The position numbers and the translations under genes were made by a program. Shown one piece after another: positions 27,002 to 36,174 of a DNA stretch of 64,000 nt. The first letter of the stretch is position 1, and every line of letters starts with the position of its first letter. The stretch is from Candidatus Limnocylindrales bacterium (lineage in GTDB: Bacteria; Moduliflexota; Moduliflexia; Moduliflexales; JAUQPW01). Location of the stretch: NCBI GenBank assembly GCA_035559535.1, contig DATMBG010000036.1, forward strand, positions 62,001-126,000, written 5' to 3'. A model generated the notes under the pieces. It did no database searches, was not told the DNA's origin, and saw only the letters and a list, made by a program, of their open reading frames with translations.

Positions 27002-29299
27002 ATGGTGGAGTTCTTAAAAAAGCTTAGGGTCAAACTTATCCAATTTCTCAGGAAAATTTATCGAACCCTTTGCCACATACAGGCAACCATCGAAAGCTGG
27101 AGGATTGCTGATATCTGGCAAGTAGTTAAACAGGGGGTAAAGCTTTGGATAAACCTCAGCAGGCTGCTCCTGCGGGACCAATCCGGACGTCTCAATGTGC
27201 TTTCAAAGGGAGCTCAGGATCTTACCCTGCGTAGGCGAACGCAGAGCCTTTTAGCCGGACAAAAACGGGTGCTCGAGATGATTGCCATGGGGGCTCCCCT
27301 TCCCAGGGTATTAGAAGCCCTCACCAGGACCATTGAACAGCAGTCCCCGGAACTCTTCTGCTCTATCCTTCTCCTGGACGAAGAGGGAAAACACCTTCGC
27401 CTCATGGCTGCACCCAATCTTCCGGAAGAATTTAATACCGCGATTGATGGGATTACTATGGACGCAGGCAGTAATGGGTTTAACGCAGCAATCCGTCGAA
27501 AAGGGTTGGTAATTGTAAGTGATATCAGCACAGATCCTTTATGGGTAGACTTTCGTGATCTGGCTTTGCGGTACGGACTAAGAGCCTGTTGGTCTGTACC
27601 GATCTTTTCCCGAAGTAATGAAGTGTTGGGAACTTTCGCACTTTATTATCAGGAATCCCGCAGCCCCAATCCCTACGATCTGGAACTCATCGAAACCGCC
27701 GCTCACCTGGCGGGTATTGTAATCGAACTTAAGCGAGCAGAAGAAGCCCTGGCCAAAGAGAAAGAATACCTTGCGGTAACTTTGCGTTCAATAGGTGATG
27801 GGGTTATCACTACCGACACCGAAGGAAGGGTCGCTTTAATCAACGAAGTAGCGGAAAAACTTACAGGATGGACCCAGGAAGCCTCCAAGGGTAAACCCCT
27901 TGCAGAGGTTTTCTACCTGGTTCATGAAAAAAACCGTCAAACCGTTGAAAATCCCGTGAAGAAAATACTGGAAGTCGGTGGAACTACCATCCTCCCCAAT
28001 CATCTGGTCCTGATGGCTAAAGATGGAACAGAGCGTTTGATCGCAGGAAGTGGTACTCCCATTCGGGATAAAAATGGAAAGGTCATCGGAGCCGTCCTGG
28101 TATTTCAGGATATTACGGAAAAGAGAAAAATAGAAGAAGAACGTATAAGAGCCAATAACCTGGAATCTCTGGCTCTTCTGGCCGGGGGTATTGCCCATGA
28201 TTTTAACAATATTCTGGCAGCGATCACGGTTAATATCTCCCTGGCAAAGTTATCTGTAGCTCCTGAAACCGAGATGTTTAAACGATTGACCGAGGCAGAG
28301 AAGGCCTCCTTACGGGCCAGAAATTTAACCCAACAGCTTCTAACCTTTTCCAAGGGCGGGGAACCCATCAAGCGCATCACTTCTCTGACCGAATTAATTA
28401 AAGATACGGCCGGCTTTGCCCTGGGGGGCTCCAAAATTCGGTGTGAACTTTCCATTCCTGGAAATCTATGGCCGGCTGAAGTGGATGAAGGTCAGATCAG
28501 CCAGGTCATCCATAATCTGATCCTCAATGCCCGACAGGCCATGCCCAAAGGAGGAATTATCAAGATAAGGGGTGAAAACATAACTATCGGATCGGAAAAA
28601 ATTCAACCAGGATGGCCTCTCCAACCGGGAAAGTATATCAAAATATCCGTAGAAGATCAAGGAATCGGCATACCCGACGAGCATCTGCCGAAGATCTTCG
28701 ACCCTTATTTTACAACCAAGCGGAAAGGGACCGGACTCGGACTGGCCACCACCTATTCCATTATTAAAAGGCATGAGGGTTATATCCATGTGGAATCCAA
28801 GCTGGGCGTAGGAACCATCTTTACCCTCTATCTGCCGGCGTCCCAAAAAGAGACCGAAATCCAGGAAGACGCCATCCAGGTGGAAACCCTGATCCATCCA
28901 AAGGGTGACAAAGGGCGGATTCTCATCATGGACGATGAAGAAATCGTCAGAGAGGCTAACCGGCGGATGTTAAATTATCTCGGATATGACGTCGAATTTG
29001 CCAAAGAGGGTACCGAAGCCATTGAACTTTATCAAAAGACTAAAGAATCTGGAAAACCCTTCGATGTTGTTATCCTGGATTTAACCATACCGGGAGGTTT
29101 AGGGGGCCATGAAACGATTCAGAAACTCTTAGAAATTAATCCTCAGGTTAAAGCGATTTTATCCAGTGGCTATCTGGATGATCCGATCATGGCCGATTTT
29201 AGAAAATGGGGTTTTAAAGGGGTTATTCCTAAGCCTTATAAAGTCGAAGAGCTGGATAGGATCTTGCAAAAGGTCCTCTCATCGGATCAAACCTCCTAG
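27002..29299 (+). CDS. Hybrid sensor histidine kinase (GAF-PAS-HisKA-HATPase-REC)
   Basis: From ATG 27002 (AAGGGAG site) the protein has 765 residues. An N-terminal helical stretch is followed by a GAF domain (~90-240), a PAS domain (TVTLRSIGDGVITTDTEGRV-type, ~250-370), a dimerisation domain with the phospho-acceptor His in GGIAHDFNNIL (~400), an ATPase domain (N-box LILNARQAMPKGG, G1 DQGIGIPDEHLPKIFDPYFT, G2 GTGLGLATTYSIIK) and a C-terminal receiver (ILIMDDEE, Asp in VILDLTIPGG). It has no transmembrane segment, so it senses a cytoplasmic cue. A c-di-GMP-type protein is encoded convergently. Output partner unknown. Confidence 0.92.
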   Translation: MVEFLKKLRVKLIQFLRKIYRTLCHIQATIESWRIADIWQVVKQGVKLWINLSRLLLRDQSGRLNVLSKGAQDLTLRRRTQSLLAGQKRVLEMIAMGAPLPRVLEALTRTIEQQSPELFCSILLLDEEGKHLRLMAAPNLPEEFNTAIDGITMDAGSNGFNAAIRRKGLVIVSDISTDPLWVDFRDLALRYGLRACWSVPIFSRSNEVLGTFALYYQESRSPNPYDLELIETAAHLAGIVIELKRAEEALAKEKEYLAVTLRSIGDGVITTDTEGRVALINEVAEKLTGWTQEASKGKPLAEVFYLVHEKNRQTVENPVKKILEVGGTTILPNHLVLMAKDGTERLIAGSGTPIRDKNGKVIGAVLVFQDITEKRKIEEERIRANNLESLALLAGGIAHDFNNILAAITVNISLAKLSVAPETEMFKRLTEAEKASLRARNLTQQLLTFSKGGEPIKRITSLTELIKDTAGFALGGSKIRCELSIPGNLWPAEVDEGQISQVIHNLILNARQAMPKGGIIKIRGENITIGSEKIQPGWPLQPGKYIKISVEDQGIGIPDEHLPKIFDPYFTTKRKGTGLGLATTYSIIKRHEGYIHVESKLGVGTIFTLYLPASQKETEIQEDAIQVETLIHPKGDKGRILIMDDEEIVREANRRMLNYLGYDVEFAKEGTEAIELYQKTKESGKPFDVVILDLTIPGGLGGHETIQKLLEINPQVKAILSSGYLDDPIMADFRKWGFKGVIPKPYKVEELDRILQKVLSSDQTS

Positions 29300-29326
29300 C
29301 CGAGGGGAGATCTTTTAGTTTCTATT

Positions 29327-31015
29327 TCACCGGGAGGAACCTTCTTCCAAGGTCAAGCGTCGTCCTTCTTGTAAAAGCTGGGCGATGGCCTCTGCCGACA
29401 GGGGTCGACTAAAATAGTAACCCTGGATCTCGTCACATCGGTAAGAACGTAACACCGATAATTGCTCCTGGGTTTCCACCCCTTCTGCAATCACTTTCAA
29501 ATTCAAAGTTTGGGCTATGGCAATAATCGCAGCCGTAATGGCTACATCATCCTGGTCAACCGGAAGATCTCGTACAAAGGATTGATCGATCTTCAGGGCA
29601 TCGATGGAAAACCGCTTCAGATAACTTAAGGAAGAATAACCGGTACCAAAATCATCAATGCTCAGAAGGACCCCCCTTTCTTTTAATTTGCGTAAGGTCT
29701 TGGGAGCTATCCCGGCACTCTGCATAATGGTACTCTCGGTCAGTTCTAAAACCAGGTAGCGGGGATCAAGTCCGGTCTCTGTAAGTATCTTATCGGTCAT
29801 TTTGATCAGATCTTTATGCATGAAATGACGGGCGGAGAGGTTTACCGTTACCCGCAGAGGAGGAAAACCGGCTTCTTGCCAGGCCTTGATCTGCCCACAA
29901 GCGGTCCGTAAGATCCATTCACTCAAAGGAATGATGAAATCCGTTTCTTCGGCCAGCGGAATAAATCTCATGGGAGAGATCAGTCCCAGATCCGGGTGCT
30001 GCCACCGTACCAAGGCTTCCACACCGACAATCTGACCCGTATGCAGATCTACCTGAGGTTGATAGTAAATCTTAAATTCTCCTCGCTCTAAAGCCCGATT
30101 TAAGCTGTTTTCTAGAGCTATTCGCTCAAAGGCCCTGGCATTCATTGTCGGCGTGTAGAACTGATAGGTGTTCGGACCCTGTTCTGTGGCCTGGCGTAAA
30201 GCCAGATCGGCATTTCTTAACAGGGTCTGGGCGTCTTCTCCATCATTGGGATAAAGGGCGATACCTATATTTGCTTTGACCTGAAGTTCATGGCCGTTGA
30301 CACGAAAAGAAGGATGGAGGATTTTGAGAACCCTTTGGGCAACGGTGACGGCGTCTCTGACTTGAGCAATACCTAATAACAGGAGCGTAAATTCATCCCC
30401 TCCGGGATAAGCGACCGTATCACTTTCTCGTAAGGAACTGGTTAACCGGCTGGCAACGTCTTTGAGTAACCGATCTCCCAAGGCATGGCCCAGGGTGTCA
30501 ACCGTTCTCTTGAATTCTTGCAGGTTGAGGAACATGATCGCCAACATTTCCTGGTTCCGATGGGCATGGGCTAATACAATATTCAACCGATCTTTAAACA
30601 ACTTCCAACTAGGCAGGTTCGTGATGACATCGTAATAAGCCAGGCGACGAATGGTCTCCTCCTGACGTCGACGTTGGGAAAGATCTTCTTTAACCATAAG
30701 GAAGTGGCTGATGGCACCTTCTGGATCTTTAATCGGTAAGAGGGAAGCAAAGGCCGGATAAGGTTCCCCTTCCTTCTTCTTACCGGAAAGCTCCCCTTCC
30801 CAGGGCCTTCCTGAAGTCAAAACTTCCCAAATGGCTTGATATTGCTCGGGAGATAGTTCCATGAGGTCCCGAAGATTGACCCCCTGGATTTCTTCGGAGG
30901 TATAACCGGTAACCTGGGTGAATATAGAATTAACATATTTCACGTGACCAGTGGCATCGGTGAGCACGATAATAAATGAACCCTGTTCTACCCTTTCTCT
31001 GCCTGTCTGCTCCAT
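29327..31015 (-). CDS. PAS-GGDEF-EAL cyclic-di-GMP protein
   Basis: The 562-residue cytoplasmic protein has PAS (~10-125), GGDEF (~135-295) and EAL (~305-555) domains. The EAL part is complete by eye: EALVRWQHP, then NLSARHF, ELTES, IDDFGTGYSSLSYL and IAEGVETQEQL, so phosphodiesterase activity is expected. The GGDEF motif itself is present (YPGGDEF), but the metal-binding first position reads LNLQEFK where active cyclases have Asp (D-x-D/E-x-FK), so the cyclase half may be inactive and act as a GTP sensor. It is convergent with the hybrid kinase. Confidence 0.92.
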   Translation of the reverse strand: MEQTGRERVEQGSFIIVLTDATGHVKYVNSIFTQVTGYTSEEIQGVNLRDLMELSPEQYQAIWEVLTSGRPWEGELSGKKKEGEPYPAFASLLPIKDPEGAISHFLMVKEDLSQRRRQEETIRRLAYYDVITNLPSWKLFKDRLNIVLAHAHRNQEMLAIMFLNLQEFKRTVDTLGHALGDRLLKDVASRLTSSLRESDTVAYPGGDEFTLLLLGIAQVRDAVTVAQRVLKILHPSFRVNGHELQVKANIGIALYPNDGEDAQTLLRNADLALRQATEQGPNTYQFYTPTMNARAFERIALENSLNRALERGEFKIYYQPQVDLHTGQIVGVEALVRWQHPDLGLISPMRFIPLAEETDFIIPLSEWILRTACGQIKAWQEAGFPPLRVTVNLSARHFMHKDLIKMTDKILTETGLDPRYLVLELTESTIMQSAGIAPKTLRKLKERGVLLSIDDFGTGYSSLSYLKRFSIDALKIDQSFVRDLPVDQDDVAITAAIIAIAQTLNLKVIAEGVETQEQLSVLRSYRCDEIQGYYFSRPLSAEAIAQLLQEGRRLTLEEGSSR

Positions 31016-31416
31016 AGATAAGCCTGCAGAACCTATCGGAAAAATCCTTCATCAAGGTCTCCTTCCCTGGGGATCTGGATTTTCAGATAGGTCATCCTGC
31101 CGAATCGTTTCCTGCCAATTACTTTCGGATCTTCTTTTTATACCTGAGTTAATATACGTTTGTTAACTAACTGTCAAGAAAAATTATTTATAATAAATGA
31201 AAATTAATAACGGGGTCTGAATCTTTTCTTCTGAGGCTCTTGGAGTTTTTTGTCTGTCTTTACCCGGAAGTCGTCTGAAGAAAGGGGAATTCTTCCCTGA
31301 AAATTCCATCCATCCTGAATAATTTAATTGACAGATGGGGCGAATCTTTTTACCATCTCCCCCGGTTGGAGGCTGGGGCAGAAAGCATTATATTAAAGTC
31401 AAAGGAGAAAGTAAAA
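31016..31416. other. Intergenic region, divergent promoters expected
   Basis: About 400 bases lie between the divergently transcribed EAL gene and ddl. I see no gene, repeat or confident promoter in it; only the AAAGGAGA ribosome site of ddl at 31401-31408 is clear. Confidence 0.5.
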
Positions 31417-32517
31417 ATGAAAAAGATTCGTGTAGGTCTGATTTTTGGAGGCAGGTCCGGGGAGCATGAAGTCTCCTTAGCTTCAGCGGCTTCGGTCCTG
31501 AAGGCTATCGATAAGGAGAAATACGAAGTTGTCCCCATCGGGATTACCCGGGAGGGAAAGTGGATCGTGGGAGGGGATCCGCTCAAAGTTCTTAAAGAGC
31601 ATACCGGGTATTCAGATACCTTACCGGCAACGCTTCTGGTCAATCCAGAAACGAAGGGATTACTCAAGTTAGACCATTCCAAACCGGACCCTACCCATAT
31701 GGATTCGCTGGATGTTATTTTTCCGTTACTCCACGGTACCTATGGGGAGGATGGAACGGTACAAGGATTGTTAGAACTGGCTGATATTCCCTATGTAGGG
31801 GCCGGCGTCTTGGCTTCTGCCGTAGGAATGGATAAAGCCCTTATGAAAAGTGTCTTTCGAGATCACGGTCTTCCCATCGTAAACTTCCTGGTTATCAAAA
31901 GGAAAGATCTGGAGAAAGATCCCGACCCCGTGTGTAAGCAGATTGAAGAACGGTTAGGGTATCCTTGTTTTGTAAAACCTGCCAACTTAGGATCCAGTGT
32001 GGGGGTTTCCAAAGCCAAGGATTTAGCTGATCTCCGTAAAGCTTTAACCCTTGCGGCCCAATATGATCGCAAAATCATCGTGGAACAGGCGATCAACTGC
32101 CGAGAAATAGAGTGCAGCGTCTTAGGAAATGATGATCCCTGGGTTTCGGTTCCCGGTGAAGTCATCCCCCAGGGAGAATTTTATGATTATACCTGCAAAT
32201 ATACCGAGGGGATGATGAAATTTATCATTCCCGCACCACTTTCCCCGGCCACGCAAGAAGAAATTCAACAGATTGCAATTCGGGCTTATCTGGCCATTGA
32301 CTGTGCCGGGATGGCTCGGGTAGATTTTTTTATTGATAAGGAGACAGGAAAGGTCTATCTAAATGAGATTAACACCATACCCGGTTTCACCGAGATGAGT
32401 GCTTATCCTAAATTATGGGAAGCCAGCGGGATCAGTTATCCTGAACTTATCGACCGACTGATCCAACTTGCCATTGAGCGCCATAAGGATAAGAGCCGAC
32501 GTATCTTTAACCGTTAA
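31417..32517 (+). CDS. ddl: D-alanine--D-alanine ligase
   Basis: The 366-residue ATP-grasp enzyme joins two D-alanines for peptidoglycan precursors. Visible motifs are FGGRSGEHEVSLASA at the N-terminus, GTYGEDGTVQGLLEL, the ATP-grasp lid and core (KPANLGSSVGVSK, then IIVEQAI, REIECSVLG) and the C-terminal metal motif VYLNEINTIPGFT. The omega-loop reads YDYTCKYTEG with Tyr-x-x-Lys-Tyr, as in ordinary D-Ala-D-Ala ligases rather than the VanA D-lactate type. The start at 31417 is supported by AAAGGAGA 9 bases upstream and by alignment of MKKIRVGLIFGG. The next gene follows by 24 bases. Confidence 0.95.
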   Translation: MKKIRVGLIFGGRSGEHEVSLASAASVLKAIDKEKYEVVPIGITREGKWIVGGDPLKVLKEHTGYSDTLPATLLVNPETKGLLKLDHSKPDPTHMDSLDVIFPLLHGTYGEDGTVQGLLELADIPYVGAGVLASAVGMDKALMKSVFRDHGLPIVNFLVIKRKDLEKDPDPVCKQIEERLGYPCFVKPANLGSSVGVSKAKDLADLRKALTLAAQYDRKIIVEQAINCREIECSVLGNDDPWVSVPGEVIPQGEFYDYTCKYTEGMMKFIIPAPLSPATQEEIQQIAIRAYLAIDCAGMARVDFFIDKETGKVYLNEINTIPGFTEMSAYPKLWEASGISYPELIDRLIQLAIERHKDKSRRIFNR

Positions 32518-32541
32518 AGTTTTCACGAAGGAGATTTTTTC

Positions 32542-33030
32542 ATGACCCACGCCATCTTAACTCTACTGGTAGGTAGTATTGGAGGGTATCTAGGTTTACG
32601 TTTTAATCTCCCTTCCGGAATCATGATGGGAGCTTTAATAGCAGTAGCCATTTTTAAACTCACCGTTATGGAAGTAGGTCGATTTCCGGCTCCTTTGGAT
32701 TTCTTTATTCAGGTAGCGGTAGGAAGTGCCATCGGCTTATCTGTAACCCCCCGACTTCTTAAAGACATACGGGCAAATTGGTTTCTGGTTTTCTTTTCCT
32801 CGGCTCTTTTAATCGCTTTAGGCCTTTTGGTGGGTCTTATTCTGGCTAAGTTTAAAGGTATGGATCTGATTACAGCTCTTCTCAGCACGATGCCAGGTGG
32901 AATTGCCTCTTTAGGTGTTGTTGCCGTTAAAAGCGGGGCCAACGCTTCCATCGTGGCCCTGTTTCATTTTGTGAGACTTCTCTGTATTTTATTCTTTGCG
33001 TCTTTTCTGGTAAAATGGCTGGAGGGTTAA
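32542..33030 (+). CDS. AbrB-family membrane protein
   Basis: The 162-residue protein is almost wholly hydrophobic with about five helices and matches one repeat of the AbrB/AidB-regulator membrane family (PF05145): LGLRFNLPSGIMMGALIAVA, then PRLLKDI and LLSTMPGGIASLGVVA. Full-length members carry two such repeats, so this is a half-size protein that may dimerise. Function is unproven; a transporter role has been suggested for the family. AAGGAGATTTTTTC precedes the ATG. It is probably co-transcribed with ddl. Its stop shares the bases TTAA with the stop of the opposite gene. Confidence 0.8.
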   Translation: MTHAILTLLVGSIGGYLGLRFNLPSGIMMGALIAVAIFKLTVMEVGRFPAPLDFFIQVAVGSAIGLSVTPRLLKDIRANWFLVFFSSALLIALGLLVGLILAKFKGMDLITALLSTMPGGIASLGVVAVKSGANASIVALFHFVRLLCILFFASFLVKWLEG

Positions 33031-33410
33031 TCAGATTTCGTTTTTTGAAGTAAGTTCTGGACGTGGGTCAGGAGTTTTTGGGAAGAAACCGGCTTGAGTA
33101 AAAAGAGATCAGCCCCGGCCTGATAGACTTCTTCCTCTTCCAGATCGCTGGCGCTGGAGACAATAACCGGAATATCTTTCAACTCTGGATCCTGTTTGAC
33201 ATACTGGCAAATCTCAATGCCACTGATATCTGGAAAACGAATATCCGTTAAGATCAGGCTCGGTTTATATTCTTTAGCCTTTGCCAGTCCGGTCATTCCA
33301 TCATCGGCAATAATGACCTCAAACCCCTGCTGCTTGAAAATCTCCTCTTGAACTTCCAACACTTCCTTACGGTCTTCAATGATTAAAATCTTTTCCAGTT
33401 TACCAAACAT
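33027..33410 (-). CDS. Single-domain response regulator
   Basis: From ATG 33410 (AAAGGA site 7-8 bases upstream) this is a 127-residue CheY-like receiver with no output domain: ILIIEDRKEVL (acidic pocket), phospho-acceptor Asp in LILTDIRFPD, SSASD (Thr/Ser switch) and the late Lys in LFLLKPVSS. It would act by protein-protein contact. No kinase is adjacent; the hybrid kinase at 27.0 kb is a possible partner. An upstream start at 33431 would add seven residues but is further from the ribosome site. Its stop overlaps the convergent AbrB-family gene by four bases. Confidence 0.9.
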   Translation of the reverse strand: MFGKLEKILIIEDRKEVLEVQEEIFKQQGFEVIIADDGMTGLAKAKEYKPSLILTDIRFPDISGIEICQYVKQDPELKDIPVIVSSASDLEEEEVYQAGADLFLLKPVSSQKLLTHVQNLLQKTKSD

Positions 33411-33511
33411 GCCGTCCTTTCTTTTATTCAACTCTTTCAGAATATTTTCTCTATTTTAATTAAAGATAATCTTATAAAAGAATAAACACTTTACCCCTAC
33501 CTGTCAAGTTT

Positions 33512-33541
33512 GTATCCGTATCCATTTAGTAGGTGGAAAAA
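33512..33541. mobile_element. MITE half copy (one terminal repeat only)
   Basis: GTATCCGTATCCATTTAGTA followed by GGTGGAAAAAG matches the right-type end of the MITE family exactly, but no second end is found before pyrB. The following 200 bases carry another G/C-rich repeat (GGTTGACTCCGGTGGGGCAA, GCCCCTGGCTTACGCCAGGGG region) related to 14060-14130. The element was probably truncated or overwritten. Confidence 0.6.
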
Positions 33542-33741
33542 GCCACACCTCCCTGGCCCCATATGGGTCAGGATAAGAAGGTTGACTCCGGTGGGGCAAC
33601 CTGTGGATAGCCCCTGGCTTACGCCAGGGGAGACAGGATCATAGGATCCTCTAAGCTCCAGGTCTGATCCTTAGCTTGATGCGTATAAGGTTGCTCCTAC
33701 CCAGGATCCAGCCCCTTCAGAGGGGATGGATAAGAGGCGAC

Positions 33742-34677
33742 CTATCCCAGCATCAAGCTCAATAGGGCCATCCTTACGCTCACTCCGTTCCTCACCTGCC
33801 GAAAATAAGCTGCCTGGGGGAGTTCATCGACCTCAGGTGAAAGCTCTTCGCGTCGAACCATGGGATGCAAAATTATAAGATTGCTTTGGCCCTTCTGGAC
33901 CAACTTTCGATCGATGACGTAATACTTCTTCTTCAACTGTTCCACCTGATGTGGATCTGAGATTCGATGATGCTGGAGCATTACCACATAGAGAATATCA
34001 ACGTCTCCGATAACACTCTCCAGATCCGGAGTTTCCACATAGTTCAGGTTTTGTTCTTCTAATTTCTTTAAAAAAGGTTCCGGGACTTTGAGTTCCGGCG
34101 GGGAAACTAGTTTGAGATCTACTTTAAATTTTGCCAGTCCCTTCAAAAGAGAATGAACCACACGGGCATGCCTGAGATCTCCCACGATGGCTATCTTTAA
34201 TCCATCGATGGAACCCTTCTCCTTTTGAATCGTGTAAAGATCTAAGAGTGCCTGGGTCGGGTGTTCATCGCAGCCATCCCCGGCATTGATAATGGGAACA
34301 GAAGAGTACCGGCAGGCTAATCCAAGGGCTTCTTCTGAAGGATGGCGCAGAATAATGACGTTGGCATACGCTCCCAGGACCCGGATTGTATCTTCCAAGG
34401 ATTCTCCTTTAGAAAGGGAGAGGTTTTCGACATCGGGTAATTTTAACACCTGTCCTCCAAGCCGTAGCATGGCAACCTCAAAACTAAGTCGTGTCCTTGT
34501 GCTCGGCTCAAAGAAAAGAGAGGCCAGGACCATTTGGGAGAATTTCTCCCTATCCACAGGAAAAAGGTTTGTTTCAAGTTCTTGCGTTCTCTTGAAAATA
34601 AGTTCTATATCTTCCCGTTGGAATTGGTCCATGCTGACCAGGTGGGAAGTTTCCCATGAAAACGGTTTTAAAGTCAT
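33742..34677 (-). CDS. pyrB: Aspartate carbamoyltransferase, catalytic chain
   Basis: The 311-residue enzyme makes carbamoyl-aspartate, the first committed pyrimidine intermediate. It shows FFEPSTRTRLSFEVAMLRLGG (carbamoyl-phosphate loop), the KGESLEDT region, HPSEEALGLA, the DGCDEHPTQALLDLYTI motif and LKIAIVGDLRHARVVHSL of the aspartate domain, ending MALLSLMLG. The ATG at 34677 is preferred because it begins the conserved segment; an upstream ATG at 34770 would add 31 non-conserved residues. No pyrI or pyrC is adjacent. In many bacteria pyrB is attenuated or PyrR-controlled; I see no such leader. Confidence 0.95.
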   Translation of the reverse strand: MTLKPFSWETSHLVSMDQFQREDIELIFKRTQELETNLFPVDREKFSQMVLASLFFEPSTRTRLSFEVAMLRLGGQVLKLPDVENLSLSKGESLEDTIRVLGAYANVIILRHPSEEALGLACRYSSVPIINAGDGCDEHPTQALLDLYTIQKEKGSIDGLKIAIVGDLRHARVVHSLLKGLAKFKVDLKLVSPPELKVPEPFLKKLEEQNLNYVETPDLESVIGDVDILYVVMLQHHRISDPHQVEQLKKKYYVIDRKLVQKGQSNLIILHPMVRREELSPEVDELPQAAYFRQVRNGVSVRMALLSLMLG

Positions 34678-34820
34678 GGTCTTATCTACGATAAATTTTC
34701 TTAGCGTGATCGATCGGAAAGTCCTGATCCGACAGGGTTCTAAACCAGGGGGCTGAACCCCTTTTGTCATCTTCCTCTGCTTTCCACTGGTCGATCCGGA
34801 ATAAAAGGATTCTCCCTGTT

Positions 34821-36143
34821 CTATGGGGGTTGATTTTTGGAATTTTGAAGAGCCCGCAGTTTTTCCAGTAGAGCATAAGCCTTCTTTTGATAATCCCTGG
34901 CTTTTGGATTGTCTGGATTGAGGGCAAGCACCTTATCCCACTCGGCAATGGCTTTTTCCAGCTCCTGATCGTTGAAATACTGAATTCCCTGGTTTAAATG
35001 GAAGGCGATCTGCTTTTGCAGAGCTTCTCGGGTTTCCTCTAAATAAGCCTGGGCTTGAGGATGATGGGGGTCTAAGTTTAAGATTTTTTCAAACTCTGCA
35101 ATGGCCTCGGCATATTCTCCCTGTTCTTTATAGGAACGACCTCTTTCCAGGATCCTTTGAATCTGTTCCGAAAGATCGGGTGTCTTCGGACTCTCTTCTT
35201 TCATTGGGTTTTCCTCTTTGGGCATCGGTTCCTCTTTTGCCATGGTTTCCACAGGTGATTCCTGTACGCCCCGGCGGGATTCCTCTTTCAAGGCGACCGC
35301 CTTAAAATCCTGGAAGGAAGGGATGTGAAGGATTTCTCCCGGCCTCACCGGAGAGGTTACCCGAAGATGGTTAAAGTCTGCCAGAATTTTTACATCCTCG
35401 GCCTTCCCCATTTGGGTTTTGGCGATACCGGTCAGGGTATCTCCTTTTTTAACTCTATAGGGAACCGATTGGACCTTAGAAATAGCCTCCAGATATTGAG
35501 CTGCGTCGGGGTTATTGGGGTTAAGGCTTAAGGCTTTTTCAAATTCCCGTTTAGCCGCATTTAAAAGCTTTTGCCTGTAAAGCTCGACCCCTCGACGGTA
35601 AAAAACCTGATCATTGGAGTTCTCGATCCAATCTGTTTCCTTGAGACGTTGCCGGGCTTGAGTGTGGGAAGGATCCAGACGAAGAACTTTCTTCCACTGG
35701 GCTCTGGCGTTTTGATAATCTTTATTTTTAAAAAAATCCTCCCCCGACCGAAAAGCCCGTTCCATTAAGGCCTGCTTTTTGGCGGTGAGTTGAGTGATCT
35801 TCTGAGAGAGCTGATTTTTCTGGTAGGGTGCGACTTGAATTGCCTTTTCATACATCTCCATAGCCCCGCGTAAATCTTCCGCTTTTTCCAGCCGTTCTCC
35901 TCTACGAAGATACTGGGTATACAGGGTATCTTTTTGATCTAATTCTCGCTTTGTCTGACTGATTTTGAGCTGAGCCTGCAGGTAATTTTTATCCTGGGGA
36001 GGTACCTTTTCCCACTGGTAGATCGCTTCAAGGTATCTCCCCGAGTTGTAAAGGATCTGACCTTTCTGGAAAGGAGAATCGCCGGCACATCCAACAGGAA
36101 GAAGAGAAAAGCTGACTAAAAGAAGTCTATAAAATTTAGCCAT
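34821..36143 (-). CDS. TPR and LysM lipoprotein
   Basis: From ATG 36143 the 440-residue precursor has a lipoprotein signal (MAKFYRLLLVSFSLLPVGCAG, lipobox LPVGC with the modified Cys). The mature chain holds a first set of TPR-like repeats (YLEAIYQWEKVP, then ARAQWKKVLRLDPSHTQA), a LysM peptidoglycan-binding motif (YRVKKGDTLTGIAKTQMG, ~240-290), a Glu/Pro-rich linker and two more TPRs (YAEAIAEFEKILNLDPHH, LEKAIAEWDKVLALNPDN). It would be anchored in a membrane and bind cell wall while scaffolding partners. The longer start at 36191 overlaps the upstream gene and hides the signal, so it is not chosen. Confidence 0.85.
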   Translation of the reverse strand: MAKFYRLLLVSFSLLPVGCAGDSPFQKGQILYNSGRYLEAIYQWEKVPPQDKNYLQAQLKISQTKRELDQKDTLYTQYLRRGERLEKAEDLRGAMEMYEKAIQVAPYQKNQLSQKITQLTAKKQALMERAFRSGEDFFKNKDYQNARAQWKKVLRLDPSHTQARQRLKETDWIENSNDQVFYRRGVELYRQKLLNAAKREFEKALSLNPNNPDAAQYLEAISKVQSVPYRVKKGDTLTGIAKTQMGKAEDVKILADFNHLRVTSPVRPGEILHIPSFQDFKAVALKEESRRGVQESPVETMAKEEPMPKEENPMKEESPKTPDLSEQIQRILERGRSYKEQGEYAEAIAEFEKILNLDPHHPQAQAYLEETREALQKQIAFHLNQGIQYFNDQELEKAIAEWDKVLALNPDNPKARDYQKKAYALLEKLRALQNSKNQPP

Positions 36144-36174
36144 ATCTGTTCCCGAATAGCCAGGCGGAGTCCCT

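Noticed and set aside
31366-31416. Longer Ddl start 17 codons upstream
   Set aside because: The AAAGGAGA ribosome site and the conserved first residues both point to ATG 31417.
34678-34770. 31-residue N-terminal extension of PyrB
   Set aside because: The extra residues are not part of the aspartate carbamoyltransferase family and the conserved protein begins at 34677.
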